Source: Tritrichomonas musculus (lineage: Eukaryota; Parabasalia; Tritrichomonadida; Tritrichomonadidae). From it: DNA of 64,000 nt. The notes beneath the pieces were generated by a model. That model searched no databases. It was given only the letters and a program-made list of their open reading frames with translations, and had not been told where the DNA came from. A program made the translations under genes and the position numbers. Location: contig JAPFFF010000016.1 of assembly GCA_039105265.1 (NCBI GenBank), forward strand, positions 1,798,001 through 1,862,000, read 5' to 3'. This document shows positions 52,740-63,478 of the stretch, piece by piece; position 1 is the stretch's first letter; each line of letters starts with the position of its first letter.

Positions 52740-53361
52740 ATTGAATTTTTTTTTTTTTTTAATTTATAATGATTAATTTTGGAATATATTTGAACAATAA
52801 TTATATTTATTACAATTCATAATTATATTTTAATATGCGAAATATTTGTTGGGATATTAGCATTTAAAAAATAGTGAAAAATAAAAAAAAATTCAGAGTT
52901 TATCAGAATTTTTGATATCTTTTCTCTCAAATAAAAACCTAGACATATCTTAAAATTTTCTAGAAAAAAAAGTTATTAAATTTTTTATTAATGATTAATA
53001 TAAAATTAATAATATAAAAATAACAAAATAAAAGTTTCATTGGCCTAAGTTTGTTTTCTTCTAACCCTCTATACTTATATAATTCATAGCAATGTCTGAT
53101 GTAAAGTGTGGATATTCACAAGAAATGGAAATATATTTTGGATGAATAAGGGACTATGATCATATCAGTAAATGCTTTTTGAATACTTTCAAAGATCATT
53201 TGATTCAGATTATCAGTAAATGCCTTTTGATGTCATCTTTTTGTTTTAACATAAGTTGTGCTTAGAATATAACTTATATAAAATATAGATACAAATTATT
53301 TTATGGAAGTTTTCATTTTCAGAAAATTTAATATGTAAACTATTCAAAATATTTTTTTTGT
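52740..53361. other. AT-rich spacer
   Basis: No gene. It contains a T-run next to the right target duplication and two copies of a TATCAGTAAATGC motif (about 53163 and 53210). Confidence 0.35.
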
Positions 53362-53371
53362 ATTGTGCATA

Positions 53372-53999
53372 GACCTTGAAAGCGGTACCTACCCGACCCC
53401 TTTTGACAGGTCCTTCTTGGGTAGGGTCATTTTTTACCTGGGTAGGAAAATAACATATTACCTAAAGGTAAAATTTTACCCGGCCATTTATAAAGATGGT
53501 AATTTTTTACCAGATCATTTCTTTAATGATATTATTATTATTCTTGTCAGATATTCTATTGATAATATTTGAGATGCAATTTGCTACGATATCATATGTT
53601 TGGATGATATCAATTTAAGTGATTCCAAAAAAATTCATTTTTTTTTATGGAATAATAATCATAATATGAAAAATTAATATTAATTATGTTATTTGTTGGG
53701 TTCAGAATAAAATTATAAATGTAATATTATAATATCAAAAAAAATTATAATTGAATTTATATCAGCTTTTTCAGAGGAAAATTTTCCTTAAAGTTTGAAT
53801 CAGATATTGAAAATGAATCAAGAAATCAAAATTTTTAATGAAAAAAATTAATATTTATTATTTATTATTATAAATTAAATGAATAATTAAAAAAAAATTA
53901 TCGGGTAATACTTAAACACTTCACTTGAATGGTGGGTAATTACCCTACCCGAAAAAAACGGGTCGGGTCGATTTTTTTAGGTTACCATTAGAAGGTATA
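53372..53999. mobile_element. 628-bp element with 10-bp target duplication and TACCC motifs
   Basis: ATTGTGCATA occurs directly before (53362-53371) and after (54000-54009) this stretch. The ends are weakly inverted (ACCTTGAAAGCGGTA against TACCTTCTAATGGTAACC). Both terminal zones carry repeated TACCCGACCC/GGGTCGGGT-type motifs. No coding frame. The duplication length again suggests a Mutator-like non-autonomous element. Confidence 0.65.
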
Positions 54000-54009
54000 A
54001 TTGTGCATA

Positions 54010-54881
54010 TCTCATTATTTAAATGATTTTTTAAAATTTAATTAAAATATAATAAAAGGTTCATCTAATTTATTTAAAACTTTTTAATTATATCCATTTT
54101 TTGGTTAAAATTGATTGAAAACATATTTTAATTATTAATTTAATAATCCATGAAAAGTAAGAATAAATTATTTTATTAAATTATACATGCTTTGGTTTTC
54201 ATATGTATTCATAATAACGCAATATCTGATAATTGATCTTTTTAATATATAATAATTACCTACTAATCAATATAATCATTAACAATATCCACAATTCATG
54301 AATATATGATAGTATCATTTCATATTTGGTCAATGAACTATGAAAAACCCAAAGTTTATTCCTAAGTTTTCCTATCCAAACGATTTTTCATTGAAAAAGT
54401 TATGAAACTCTACCTGTCCTCCTTCATTTTTGGACAGGACTGTCTATAATTGAGAGTGGACAGTAAAACCTGGGTTTATTCTCAATTTTAAAAATTGCAT
54501 TAACCATAAAATCATCGCTCATCTAATTTCATAACTCAAGAAATAAAAAATATTGAATATTTGAAAAAGAATAATTACGTAAACACTAACATGAAACCAA
54601 TAATTGACAACCAGATTTAAATAATTTAATAAAATTGAATTTCGATAAAATAAATAATTGTATTTGTCTTATTTCTTTTGATTTTTAATTTTCATAGAAT
54701 TCAGGTACCAACTTTTTGTTAGAAAACCAAAAAAAAAACTTTTCAAAACTAAAATGGGCATTAAATATTAATAATTTGGGCATATCAATGTATTTCAAAA
54801 ATATAAGAAATTCAAATAATGGAAATTCAAATATAAAACCATTCAATTTATGGTAATTCAAATTTAATTTTAATTCAAACT
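54010..54881. other. Upstream region of kinase-Sel1 gene 1
   Basis: AT-rich, no gene. The last ~100 bases resemble 60430-60510 upstream of the paralogue, so the promoter was duplicated with the gene. TCATTTTTATCG at 54882 is the probable initiator, 23 bases before the ATG. Confidence 0.5.
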
Positions 54882-54904
54882 TCATTTTTATCGTAATCTA
54901 AAAG

Positions 54905-56863
54905 ATGAAAGGATTAGTAAATCTTAAAAACTTTGATGTAAAAAGAAGAATTAGTGCTGGAGCTTTTGGAGAAGTCTTTCTTGTGATAGAGAAAAATACA
55001 GGACGAATGTGCGCAGCAAAAGTTTCTTTAAAGAAAATAGAAGACAATTCAATAAATGAAACTCGAAATCTAAGAAGAAAAATTGATATTATTTCACGTT
55101 TAAATCATCCAACTGTTCTCAAATTTATTGGGTTTTCATATACTAACTTTCTTAATGAAAGAAAACCGACAATAATTACTGAATTTATGTCAAATGATAC
55201 TTTAGAAAAAATGATTGATTTAGAACGACGTGGTTCAGCTTTGAATGATTGGGATGATACAAGGAAATTAATTATTATTTATTCAATCGCTTCAGCTATG
55301 AAATATTTACATAGTCATGGTATCATTCATCGAGATTTAAAACCTGCAAACATATTTATGGATGAATATTTAATTCCAAGAGTTGGAGATTTTGGATTAT
55401 CAAAAATAATTCTTTCAAGTTTTTGTGGGAGTCATTCAGAGAAAGACGTCAAAGGAACAACATTATACATGGCACCTGAAATTCATACGAATTGTGAATA
55501 CACGAAAGCAATTGATGTTTATGCTTTCGCAATTATTGTTTATGAAATTATCACAAATCAAGCCCCTTTTCCAAATTGCGGTTCATATCAAATTTCTTGT
55601 AAAGTTGTAAATGGAGAAAGACCTGAATTTAAATATACAATACCAGATTCATATAAAAGATTGATAGAAAAATGTTGGTCTCATGATCCGAAAAGTCGAC
55701 CAACTTTTGATGAGATTGTTAATGATCTTGAAAAAGATCCAGGTTTCATTACTGACAGAGTGAATGAAGATGAATTTCGATTTTTCATTGAATATATTAA
55801 TGAATATAAAACCACATTTATTGAAAGGAATGAATTAATCACGTTCGAAGAATTCAACCAGAGTCGAAATCGATCTGTAAAAATAGTTGATGTTAAAGCA
55901 AGATCTGTAAAAAGTAACACTAGAATGCTGAATTTGTCAAGTAAACCAAATCATGAAAATGAAGAAATCTATTCGAAAAATGAATTGATAATGCAAAAGC
56001 ATAAAAAGAAAAAAACTATGAAGCGATATGGAGTTCATGTTTTGAAAACAGATGAACTTTTCAAACCAAAATTAGATCTACAAAGAACTAAGAGTCCTAT
56101 AAATCGAGAAATTTCAAATAAAAAAACTTCTTGTATTGGAACAATTATTAAATACTTTGAAGCTGCAGCATTCGGAGGACACCCCGAAGCGGCTTATCGT
56201 CTTGGAGAAATTTATTCAAAAGGTGATAGAGTTCCAGTTGACAAGCCAAAAGCACTTGGGTGTTTTTTGATGGGAGCTGAAAATAAGCATATAACAAGCA
56301 CATTCATGGCTGCATATATGCTTTATATAGGTGAAGGTGTTCCAGTAGATAAGAAACAAGCAGCTATACTATTCAAAAAAGCTGCTGACCTTGGAGACGG
56401 GAAATCAATGGCGTTTTATGCATACATGCTGAAGACAGGAGATTGTGTGACAATGGACAAAGAAAAATCGGATGAATACTTCAAAAAAGCTTTCGATGCA
56501 GATAACAATCTATTGCCATTCGTTACTCTAGGATGTGCTTTAATAAATGGTAATTTTAATGAGAATGAGAAAAATGAAGGAGTCAAATTCATTATATTTG
56601 CTGCTGAAAATGGTTCTCCTTATGGTTCATTCGAGTATGCAAAATTGCTTTATCATGGAAATAGAGTCACTCAAGACAAAGAAAAAGCAGCTCATTATTA
56701 CAAATTTGCAGCAGATCATAACATTCATGATGCAATTAAAGCATACATTGATATTGCTGAAAAAGGAGATGGAATACCAGTAAATGAGGAAGAAGCAGTG
56801 GAATATATGGTAAAGATGGGAAACTTACTATATGGAATTGAACGTCAAAGTCCTGATAATTAG
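54905..56863 (+). CDS. Protein kinase - Sel1 repeat protein, paralogue 1
   Basis: 652 residues, intact. The kinase domain spans ~10-270: Gly loop ISAGAFGEV (first Gly replaced by Ser), beta3 K39 (CAAKVS), HRDLKPAN (142-149), DFG (162-164), APE in YMAPEI and RPTFDEI-type end. The alpha-C position is Lys (K59, LRRKIDI), whereas the paralogue at 61.4 kb has Glu there (LRREIDI); this Glu normally pairs with the beta3 Lys. A charged linker covers ~300-410, and about six Sel1 repeats span ~412-645 (AAYRLGEIYSKGDRVPVD and similar). A soluble signalling protein, with Sel1 for partner binding. Catalytic power may be reduced by K59. Confidence 0.9.
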   Translation: MKGLVNLKNFDVKRRISAGAFGEVFLVIEKNTGRMCAAKVSLKKIEDNSINETRNLRRKIDIISRLNHPTVLKFIGFSYTNFLNERKPTIITEFMSNDTLEKMIDLERRGSALNDWDDTRKLIIIYSIASAMKYLHSHGIIHRDLKPANIFMDEYLIPRVGDFGLSKIILSSFCGSHSEKDVKGTTLYMAPEIHTNCEYTKAIDVYAFAIIVYEIITNQAPFPNCGSYQISCKVVNGERPEFKYTIPDSYKRLIEKCWSHDPKSRPTFDEIVNDLEKDPGFITDRVNEDEFRFFIEYINEYKTTFIERNELITFEEFNQSRNRSVKIVDVKARSVKSNTRMLNLSSKPNHENEEIYSKNELIMQKHKKKKTMKRYGVHVLKTDELFKPKLDLQRTKSPINREISNKKTSCIGTIIKYFEAAAFGGHPEAAYRLGEIYSKGDRVPVDKPKALGCFLMGAENKHITSTFMAAYMLYIGEGVPVDKKQAAILFKKAADLGDGKSMAFYAYMLKTGDCVTMDKEKSDEYFKKAFDADNNLLPFVTLGCALINGNFNENEKNEGVKFIIFAAENGSPYGSFEYAKLLYHGNRVTQDKEKAAHYYKFAADHNIHDAIKAYIDIAEKGDGIPVNEEEAVEYMVKMGNLLYGIERQSPDN

Positions 56864-57089
56864 CAATTTGATGATGTGAAAATTCATAATCAACTATATT
56901 TTTGAAACTGTTTTTTTATTATTATAATTTATTTTAGATGGAGCATGGGTAGCTAGCTATATAAAAAAAATATAAGCATAATAGTTTTTTATTAGTCTAA
57001 AATCGATTTTAGCTACACATACTATTTTTAACAAAAGTGCGAAAAAGTTCCAGACTTTTTTTTCTATTGCAAGGAATTAGGTCAATATT
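56864..57089. other. 3' flank of paralogue 1
   Basis: No gene. The sequence differs at once from the 3' flank of paralogue 2, so the duplication ended at the stop codon. Confidence 0.4.
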
Positions 57090-57099
57090 GGCCTTAACC

Positions 57100-57624
57100 T
57101 AGGCTTTTGTATCCAGTGAACTGAGTGTCCATTTTCGACTTTTTGTAAAAAGCTGTCACTTTTTGTGGACATAAAACTGCTTTTTTATTTAGTTTTTTAT
57201 TCAAAGATTTGTGTTGAAGTATCCAAAAAAATTTTTATTGGATACTTTATTTTTACTTTAATAAACTCATTAATATCAGAAAAAAAGCAATAATAAATGT
57301 CTTAAACACCTACTATTCTTAATTTTTAAAAAACCTCTCAAATATAAATTATAAACTTTTCAAATTCACTAAGAATGATTTTGACCAAGAAGATCAACAT
57401 TTGAAATAAAAAATAAAATTCAATGTAAATTTGGATCGATATAATTGGTCAAACGAAATATACATTCAAAATAATCAATGAAAATTGAAAGGTGTATCCA
57501 AGATTGAATTAAAGTGTCCATTTTGGCTATTTTGGATACTCAAATTCTCTCAAAAAATAACGAACAAAAATGAGTATCCATTGGATACTTTTTGAATACA
57601 AACTCGTTTGGACACAAAAGCCTA
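57100..57624. mobile_element. 525-bp inverted-repeat element flanked by GGCCTTAACC
   Basis: The ends are TAGGCTTTTGTATCCA and, inverted, GACACAAAAGCCTA. The 10-base GGCCTTAACC stands directly on both sides (57090-57099 and 57625-57634). No coding frame; several GTCCATTTT and GGATAC motifs occur inside. Mutator-type by duplication length. A TA-type reading (TA, then GGCTTTTGT) is an alternative. Confidence 0.75.
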
Positions 57625-57656
57625 GGCCTTAACCGCTACATGCAATCATGATTATA

Positions 57657-58108
57657 GGCGATTAAGATTTCCCTTTTTTTATGATAATGATATATCTCGA
57701 TATTTGATATCAATTAGCAGTAGGTTTTTTGATATTGATAACAAAGTTATTAATGTAGTAATCGATATCAAATATCTAGAATATTTTCGAATGAATTCAT
57801 ATTCTTTGATAATACGAAATACTAATATATTTGTTTAAAATAAATTTTATATAATGAAAAATGAGTATATATGATTTATCTAAATGATATATTATTTTAC
57901 ATAGAGAAAAATAAAATCTATAAGTATTAGCAAATGAAAAATGGCCGATAATGATCGATAATCAGTAATAACCTTCATATTTAAAATATTTTTCAAAAAA
58001 CTTTTCCAATTGGATTAACGAATTCCAGAAAATATCGATATCGGGTTTGCAAACTGATAATCAATTATCTAGCTAGATAATTGATATCGAATATCAAAAT
58101 AACAAGCC
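57657..58108. mobile_element. TA-flanked MITE family 1, copy of 452 bp
   Basis: Right end AACAAGCC followed by TA; left end TA then GGCGATTAAG, more diverged. Length and GATATC/ATCGAT-rich interior match the copy at 24525-24977. It lies 33 bases after the 525-bp element. Confidence 0.65.
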
Positions 58109-60486
58109 TAATAAGAGGTGCCAAAAAAAAAATCTGCTGAATATTTTCTTTTTAAACAAAGATATCATGCAGTATTCATCATGTAAAAGTTGAATTTTAA
58201 ACATAATTTGAAAATTTTCTACAGTTTTTTAGATATCAACTTAATAATATTATTATTGATTTCGATGTCATTACTTTAAATTACTTTATTTAAATGTTTT
58301 TATTTATATATATAATTTTTTAAGGTAGAAACATATATAATAATTTGAAAATTATTTTTATAAAAAAAGATAAAAGAAAATAATGTTTTATTTTCATACA
58401 TTCAGCTAATCAAACGCATTTATCTAATTCTATCAACTGCTTCTTGCTATATAAAAAATATTAATATATAATTTTAATTATATATTTTTAAATTAATGAT
58501 TAAAAAAATACGAAAACTACACATGCATTGAAAAAAATAATTTTTTAAATATTTTAATTAATCTCATAAACTTATTTTATTTGAAATTTAATTCAAATAA
58601 TTCATATAAAAAGTTTTGGTTTAATGTTATTTCTCAGAAATATATTGAATAATTTGAATTTTAGGTTTTCCTATATTTTTATTAATATATCTTATGAAAA
58701 CATAAATAAAATTAATATATTATTAATCTATTTGGAATTATAATATAAAATATTATCAGTTAAATATTTAATCATTTTAAAAATAGAACTACACAAAAGA
58801 TATTTTTTTTTTATGGATTAATATTTCTCTATATACTACATTTATTGTCTGCTCTAATTGTATATAAGAATTATAATGATTCACGCTATAAATTTGAATA
58901 CTTTTAGAAATTTTGCTTGAATATCAAAATTAATATTATTTGCATAAGTTTTTAAAAGAAAAATATAAATACAATTTCTAATATAGTTTTCTATATTATT
59001 TTGGAGATATAAATGGCTTTAAAAATGTATTTTTATACAAATATGCCAGTTTTATTGTAATAATTCCATGAATCTCAAAAACTGTAGAACAGATTTTTAT
59101 TATAATATAAAATTATATCATTAAGATTTATTTTAAAAAGATATTTTAATATAATTTAAAAATTTTCAGGAAACTAGGAAGATATTTATAAATTAAAGCA
59201 ATTTTTGTGATAAAAAATAAAAAGGAAAAATATTTCATAAATATTTTGGCTAGCAATCAATATTTCATATATAATTTCATATTTAAATATGAATTGTAAT
59301 GTATTGTTAAAATGTATATTTCCTAGTCCAGTATAATCTTCAATGTTTAAGAAAAAACATGAAAAAATATCAAAAAAATATAGATTTTCAAAGCTATTTC
59401 AACTTTTTTTTAATATTAAAATAATAAAAAGAGTTTAATATGATTTATATATCTTATGTAAAATATTATATATTTATAAATATTATTTCATTATGGAAAT
59501 AACATATAAATATTAAGATATAAACAGATTAAAAATTAAATTTGATGTTTTTTTGATGTATTATAAAACTTAATATAAGGTTTATTTTATGCTTGGCGAA
59601 TCTTAATCAGCATAACTAATTTTATTTAAATGCATATAAATTATATATTATTTTTGAAAAATTAAAAGAGCAAGGGGCAGTAAGGTGATGAAGTTACATT
59701 TCAAATTAGATAATAAAAACTGACACTTTTTCTGTTTTGCTATTAAAGAAGAAAAATAAACTAAAGTCTAAGAATTATATTTGTACAGTATATGATTTTA
59801 AATTAAATTGCTAAGGAATAAATTAGAAATAATGGCCACATATCTCAACAAAGCCCATCAAAAATGAAAATTGTGAACGGTCTTTTTCGATGTATGATGA
59901 TAACTAGAAAGCAATATTTTATATTTGAAAATAACATCTACTAATTCAATAATATTTTATATTTATAATGACGGAATTTTATTTTTTTTAATTTTCGACA
60001 CCTCTGCCTAATATCAAAAAAAAATTAGATCGATTGAAAAAAATATTATTATTTGGAAAGAATCAAGATTATTTTTATCTGCAATTACTTGCAAAAATAA
60101 CATTTATTCTTGTCAAAATTGAAAGAATCAATATTAAGAGGATATGAATAATACGAACGATATGGATATGAAGAAGAAATATCAAATATTTATTAAAGAA
60201 GAATTAAATCAATGACTAGAATTAAATCATTTAATAAAATTGATTTTCGATGACATTTATATATGTTATTATCTTATTTTTTTAATGTTTGACTTACTAA
60301 ATTACTTGAATTGAAAAAAGAAATGTACTTATATTAAATTATTTGATGTTTGATTCTTTACCTTTTTTTTCAATTTTAGCAGTTTTGCCCATGTTTTTGA
60401 ATATGTATAGTGGGGCATATCTATATATTTCATATATATAAAACCATTCAATTTATGGTAATTCAAAAATTTTTCTTATTCAAACT
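58109..60486. other. Long AT-rich gene-free region
   Basis: More than 2 kb without a credible gene; only very AT-rich DNA and A/T runs. From about 60430 the sequence resembles the upstream region of kinase paralogue 1. Confidence 0.5.
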
Positions 60487-60509
60487 TCATTTTTATTGTA
60501 ATCTAAAAG

Positions 60510-63260
60510 ATGAAAGGATTAATAGCAGCGTTGTTTATCGATACGACTAAATACCGGTTACCGAAGAAGTATCGGTATTCGGTAAATATCGATACTTTTT
60601 TGCTCGGTATTTTTTAGTATCGATACAAAAGTGCTTCGGTATTTTTAGAGTATCAGCGGTTATTAAAAAAGTACTTTATAATACTTTTTATCAGTATCGA
60701 TACGGTATTTTAATATATAAATTTTATTAATAAATAATGAATAAAAATATTAAAACATTTGATTATTTAATTTTAAATAAAAATTTTAATTATAAATATA
60801 ATTACTAGCCTATAAAAAGTATATTATTGTCTTTCTTCTTCAGAAATCTCGTCATATTCATTTTCATTAAACAATCCAAATTTTCGATATCATTATTATC
60901 ATTAAAGACAATAAAATTTATATATATTATGTACTTTCTCATATTAATAGTTAATTCAATAGTTCTGGAATGTTATATTTATCTACAAATAGAAATTGAC
61001 ATAAAGATGATAAAATTTACGATATTTCAGAAACCATTGATTATTCAATTATTATGATGATTATTTGTTGTAAAATATGTAATTAAAGAGAATTAACAAT
61101 ATTCATTAGAACCTTATAAATTTTTTTAATCATCTTTAAATGAATCCGATACATTTTTTGTTAAAAAAATACCGACAAAAAACCTGACATTCGATATAAA
61201 TTTTCAACTTTTGTATCGATACTTCGGTTTTTTATCGATAAATACCGTTACCGGCGGTTAGAGCCGGTAATATCGATATTTTACCGGGAAAATAACCGCT
61301 ACCGGAGAGGATCGATACACATCCCTGATTAATAGATCTTAAAAACTTTGATGTAAAAAGAAGAATTAGTGCTGGAGCTTTTGGAGAAGTCTTTCTTGTG
61401 ATAGAGAAAAATACAGGAAGAATGTGTGCAGCAAAAGTTTCTTTAAAGAAAATTGAAGACAATTCAATAAATGAAACTCGAAATTTAAGAAGAGAAATTG
61501 ATATTATTTCACGTTTGAATCATCCAACTGTTCTCAAATTTATTGGGTTTTCATATACTAACTTTCTTAATGAAAGAAAACCGACAATAATTACTGAATT
61601 TATGTCAAATGATACTTTAGAAAAAATGATTGATTTAGAACGACGTGGTTCAGCTTTGAATGATTGGGATGATACAAGGAAATTAATTATTATTTATTCA
61701 ATCGCTTCAGCTATGAAATATTTACATATTCATGGTATCATTCATCGAGATTTAAAACCTGCAAACATATTTATGGATGAATATTTAATTCCAAGAGTTG
61801 GAGATTTTGGATTATCAAAAATAATTCTTTCAAGTTTTTGTGGGAGTCATTCAGAGAAAGACGTCAAAGGAACAACATTATACATGGCACCTGAAATTCA
61901 TACGAATTGTGAATACACGAAAGCAATTGATGTTTATGCTTTCGCAATTATTGTATATGAAATTATCACAAATCAAGCCCCTTTTCCAAATTGTGGTTCA
62001 TATCAAATTTCTTGTAAAGTTGTAAATGGAGAAAGACCTGAATTTAAATATAAAATACCAGATTCATATAAAAGATTGATAGAAAAATGCTGGTCTCATG
62101 ATCCAAAAGTTCGACCAACTTTTGATGAGATTGTTAATGATCTTGAAAAAGATCCAGGTTTCATTACAGAGACAGTTGATGAAGATGATTATCGATTTTT
62201 CATTGAATATATTAATGAATATAAAACCACATTTATTGAAAGGAATGAATTAATCACGTTCGAAGAATTCAACCAGAGTCGAAATCGACCTGTTAAAAAA
62301 GTTGCTATTAAAGAAAAATCCATAAAAAGTAACACTAGAAGGCATTATTTGTCAAGTAAATCAAATCATGAAAATGGAGATTTACATTCAAAAAAAGAAT
62401 TAATTAAATCAATGCCTAAAACGAAAAAATCTATGAAAAGATATGGAATTCATGTTTTAAAAGCAGATGAAAGTATCAAACCAAAAGTTACTTTTAAAAA
62501 AGAAAATGTCAGTAGTAGCAATGACAATTTTTCAAAGCTTTCAAACATTGAAAAAGCTATTAGATGCTATGAAGTTGCAGCGAACCTAGGAAATGCCAAA
62601 GCAGCTTATAATCTTGGAAATATCTATCGAAGTGGTGATAGAGTTCCTGTTGACAAGCCAAAAGCACTTCAGTGTTTTTTAATTGGAGCCAATAATAACG
62701 ATAAAACATGTACTTTCAATGCTGCATTTATGATTTATACAGGTGAAGGTGTTCCAGTAGATAAGAAACAAGCAGCAATGTTATTCAAAAAAGGCGCTGA
62801 ACTTGGAGACGAGACATCAATGGCTTTTTATGCTTATTTGCTCAAATCAGGAGATGGTGTACAAATCGACAAAGAAAAATCTGATGAATACTTCAAAAAA
62901 GTTTTTGATGCAAATAAACTGCTGATGCCATTCGTTACTCTAGGATGTGCTTTAATAAATGGAAATTTTAATGAGAATGAGAAAAATGAAGGAGTCAAAT
63001 TCATTATATTTGCTGCTGAAAATGGTTCTCCTTATGGTTCATTCGAGTATGCAAAATTGCTTTATCATGGAAATAGAGTCACTCAAGACAAAGAAAAAGC
63101 AGCTCATTATTACAAATTTGCTGCAGATCATAAAATCCCTGATGCAATTGAAGCATACATTGATATGGTTAAAAATGGAGATGGAATACCAGTAAATAAG
63201 GAAGAAGCAGTGGAATATATGGTAAAGATGGGAAACTTATTATGTGGATTTGATAGTTAA
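60510..63260 (+). pseudogene. Protein kinase - Sel1 protein, paralogue 2, start disrupted by a hAT-like element
   Basis: The gene starts at the ATG at 60510 (MKGL...), is cut after a few codons by the element at 60526-61327 and resumes at 61335 (DLKNFDVKRRISAGAF). A TGA at the element border blocks read-through in this frame. The first in-frame ATG after the insertion (61421, MCAAKVS) lies past the Gly loop, so a protein from it would lack the ATP loop. Otherwise the frame is intact to 63260: beta3 Lys, alpha-C Glu (LRREIDI), HRDLKPAN, DFG, APE, linker and about six Sel1 repeats, with strong identity to paralogue 1, lowest in the linker. Probably knocked out recently. Confidence 0.85.
60526..61327. 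mobile_element. hAT-like non-autonomous element inserted in the start of kinase paralogue 2
   Basis: 802 bp. The ends CAGCGTTGTTTATCGAT and, inverted, CAGGGATGTGTATCGAT are of hAT type. The 8-bp target duplication ATTAATAG stands at 60518-60525 and 61328-61335. The interior is full of ATCGATAC and ACCGGTA-like palindromic motifs and has no transposase. It interrupts the kinase gene between its ATG (60510) and the sixth codon. Confidence 0.88.
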
Positions 63261-63358
63261 TATCATGATGAATTATGCTTTCAAAAAATGATAATGAAAA
63301 AGCATTTATAAAAAATAATATTATATATAATAAATCTTCATAAAAATGTATCAATTCT

Positions 63359-63399
<41 letters not shown>

Positions 63400-63478
63400 T
63401 TTTATGTAGCATCAAATAAAAGAAATAAAATAAAAGGCATCTTTTTGTTTAATCAAAAGGTAAAAAAAAAAAAAAACT
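63261..63478. other. 3' flank with long A-run
   Basis: An uninterrupted run of 32 A lies at about 63365-63396, and a second of 14 A near 63463-63476, between the convergent kinase and RGS genes. No gene. Confidence 0.5.

Noticed and set aside
53372-53999. Telomere-like or CRISPR-like array from TACCC/GGGTA motifs
   Set aside because: Motifs are few, irregular and mirror-placed; no regular repeats or spacers.
58109-60430. Hidden RNA gene in the long gene-free region
   Set aside because: No tRNA-like boxes, rRNA sequence or stable G+C-containing stems were recognised.
60827-61057. Frame of 76 codons inside the hAT-like element
   Set aside because: Low-complexity Ile/Leu/Lys sequence typical of chance frames in AT-rich DNA; not transposase-like.
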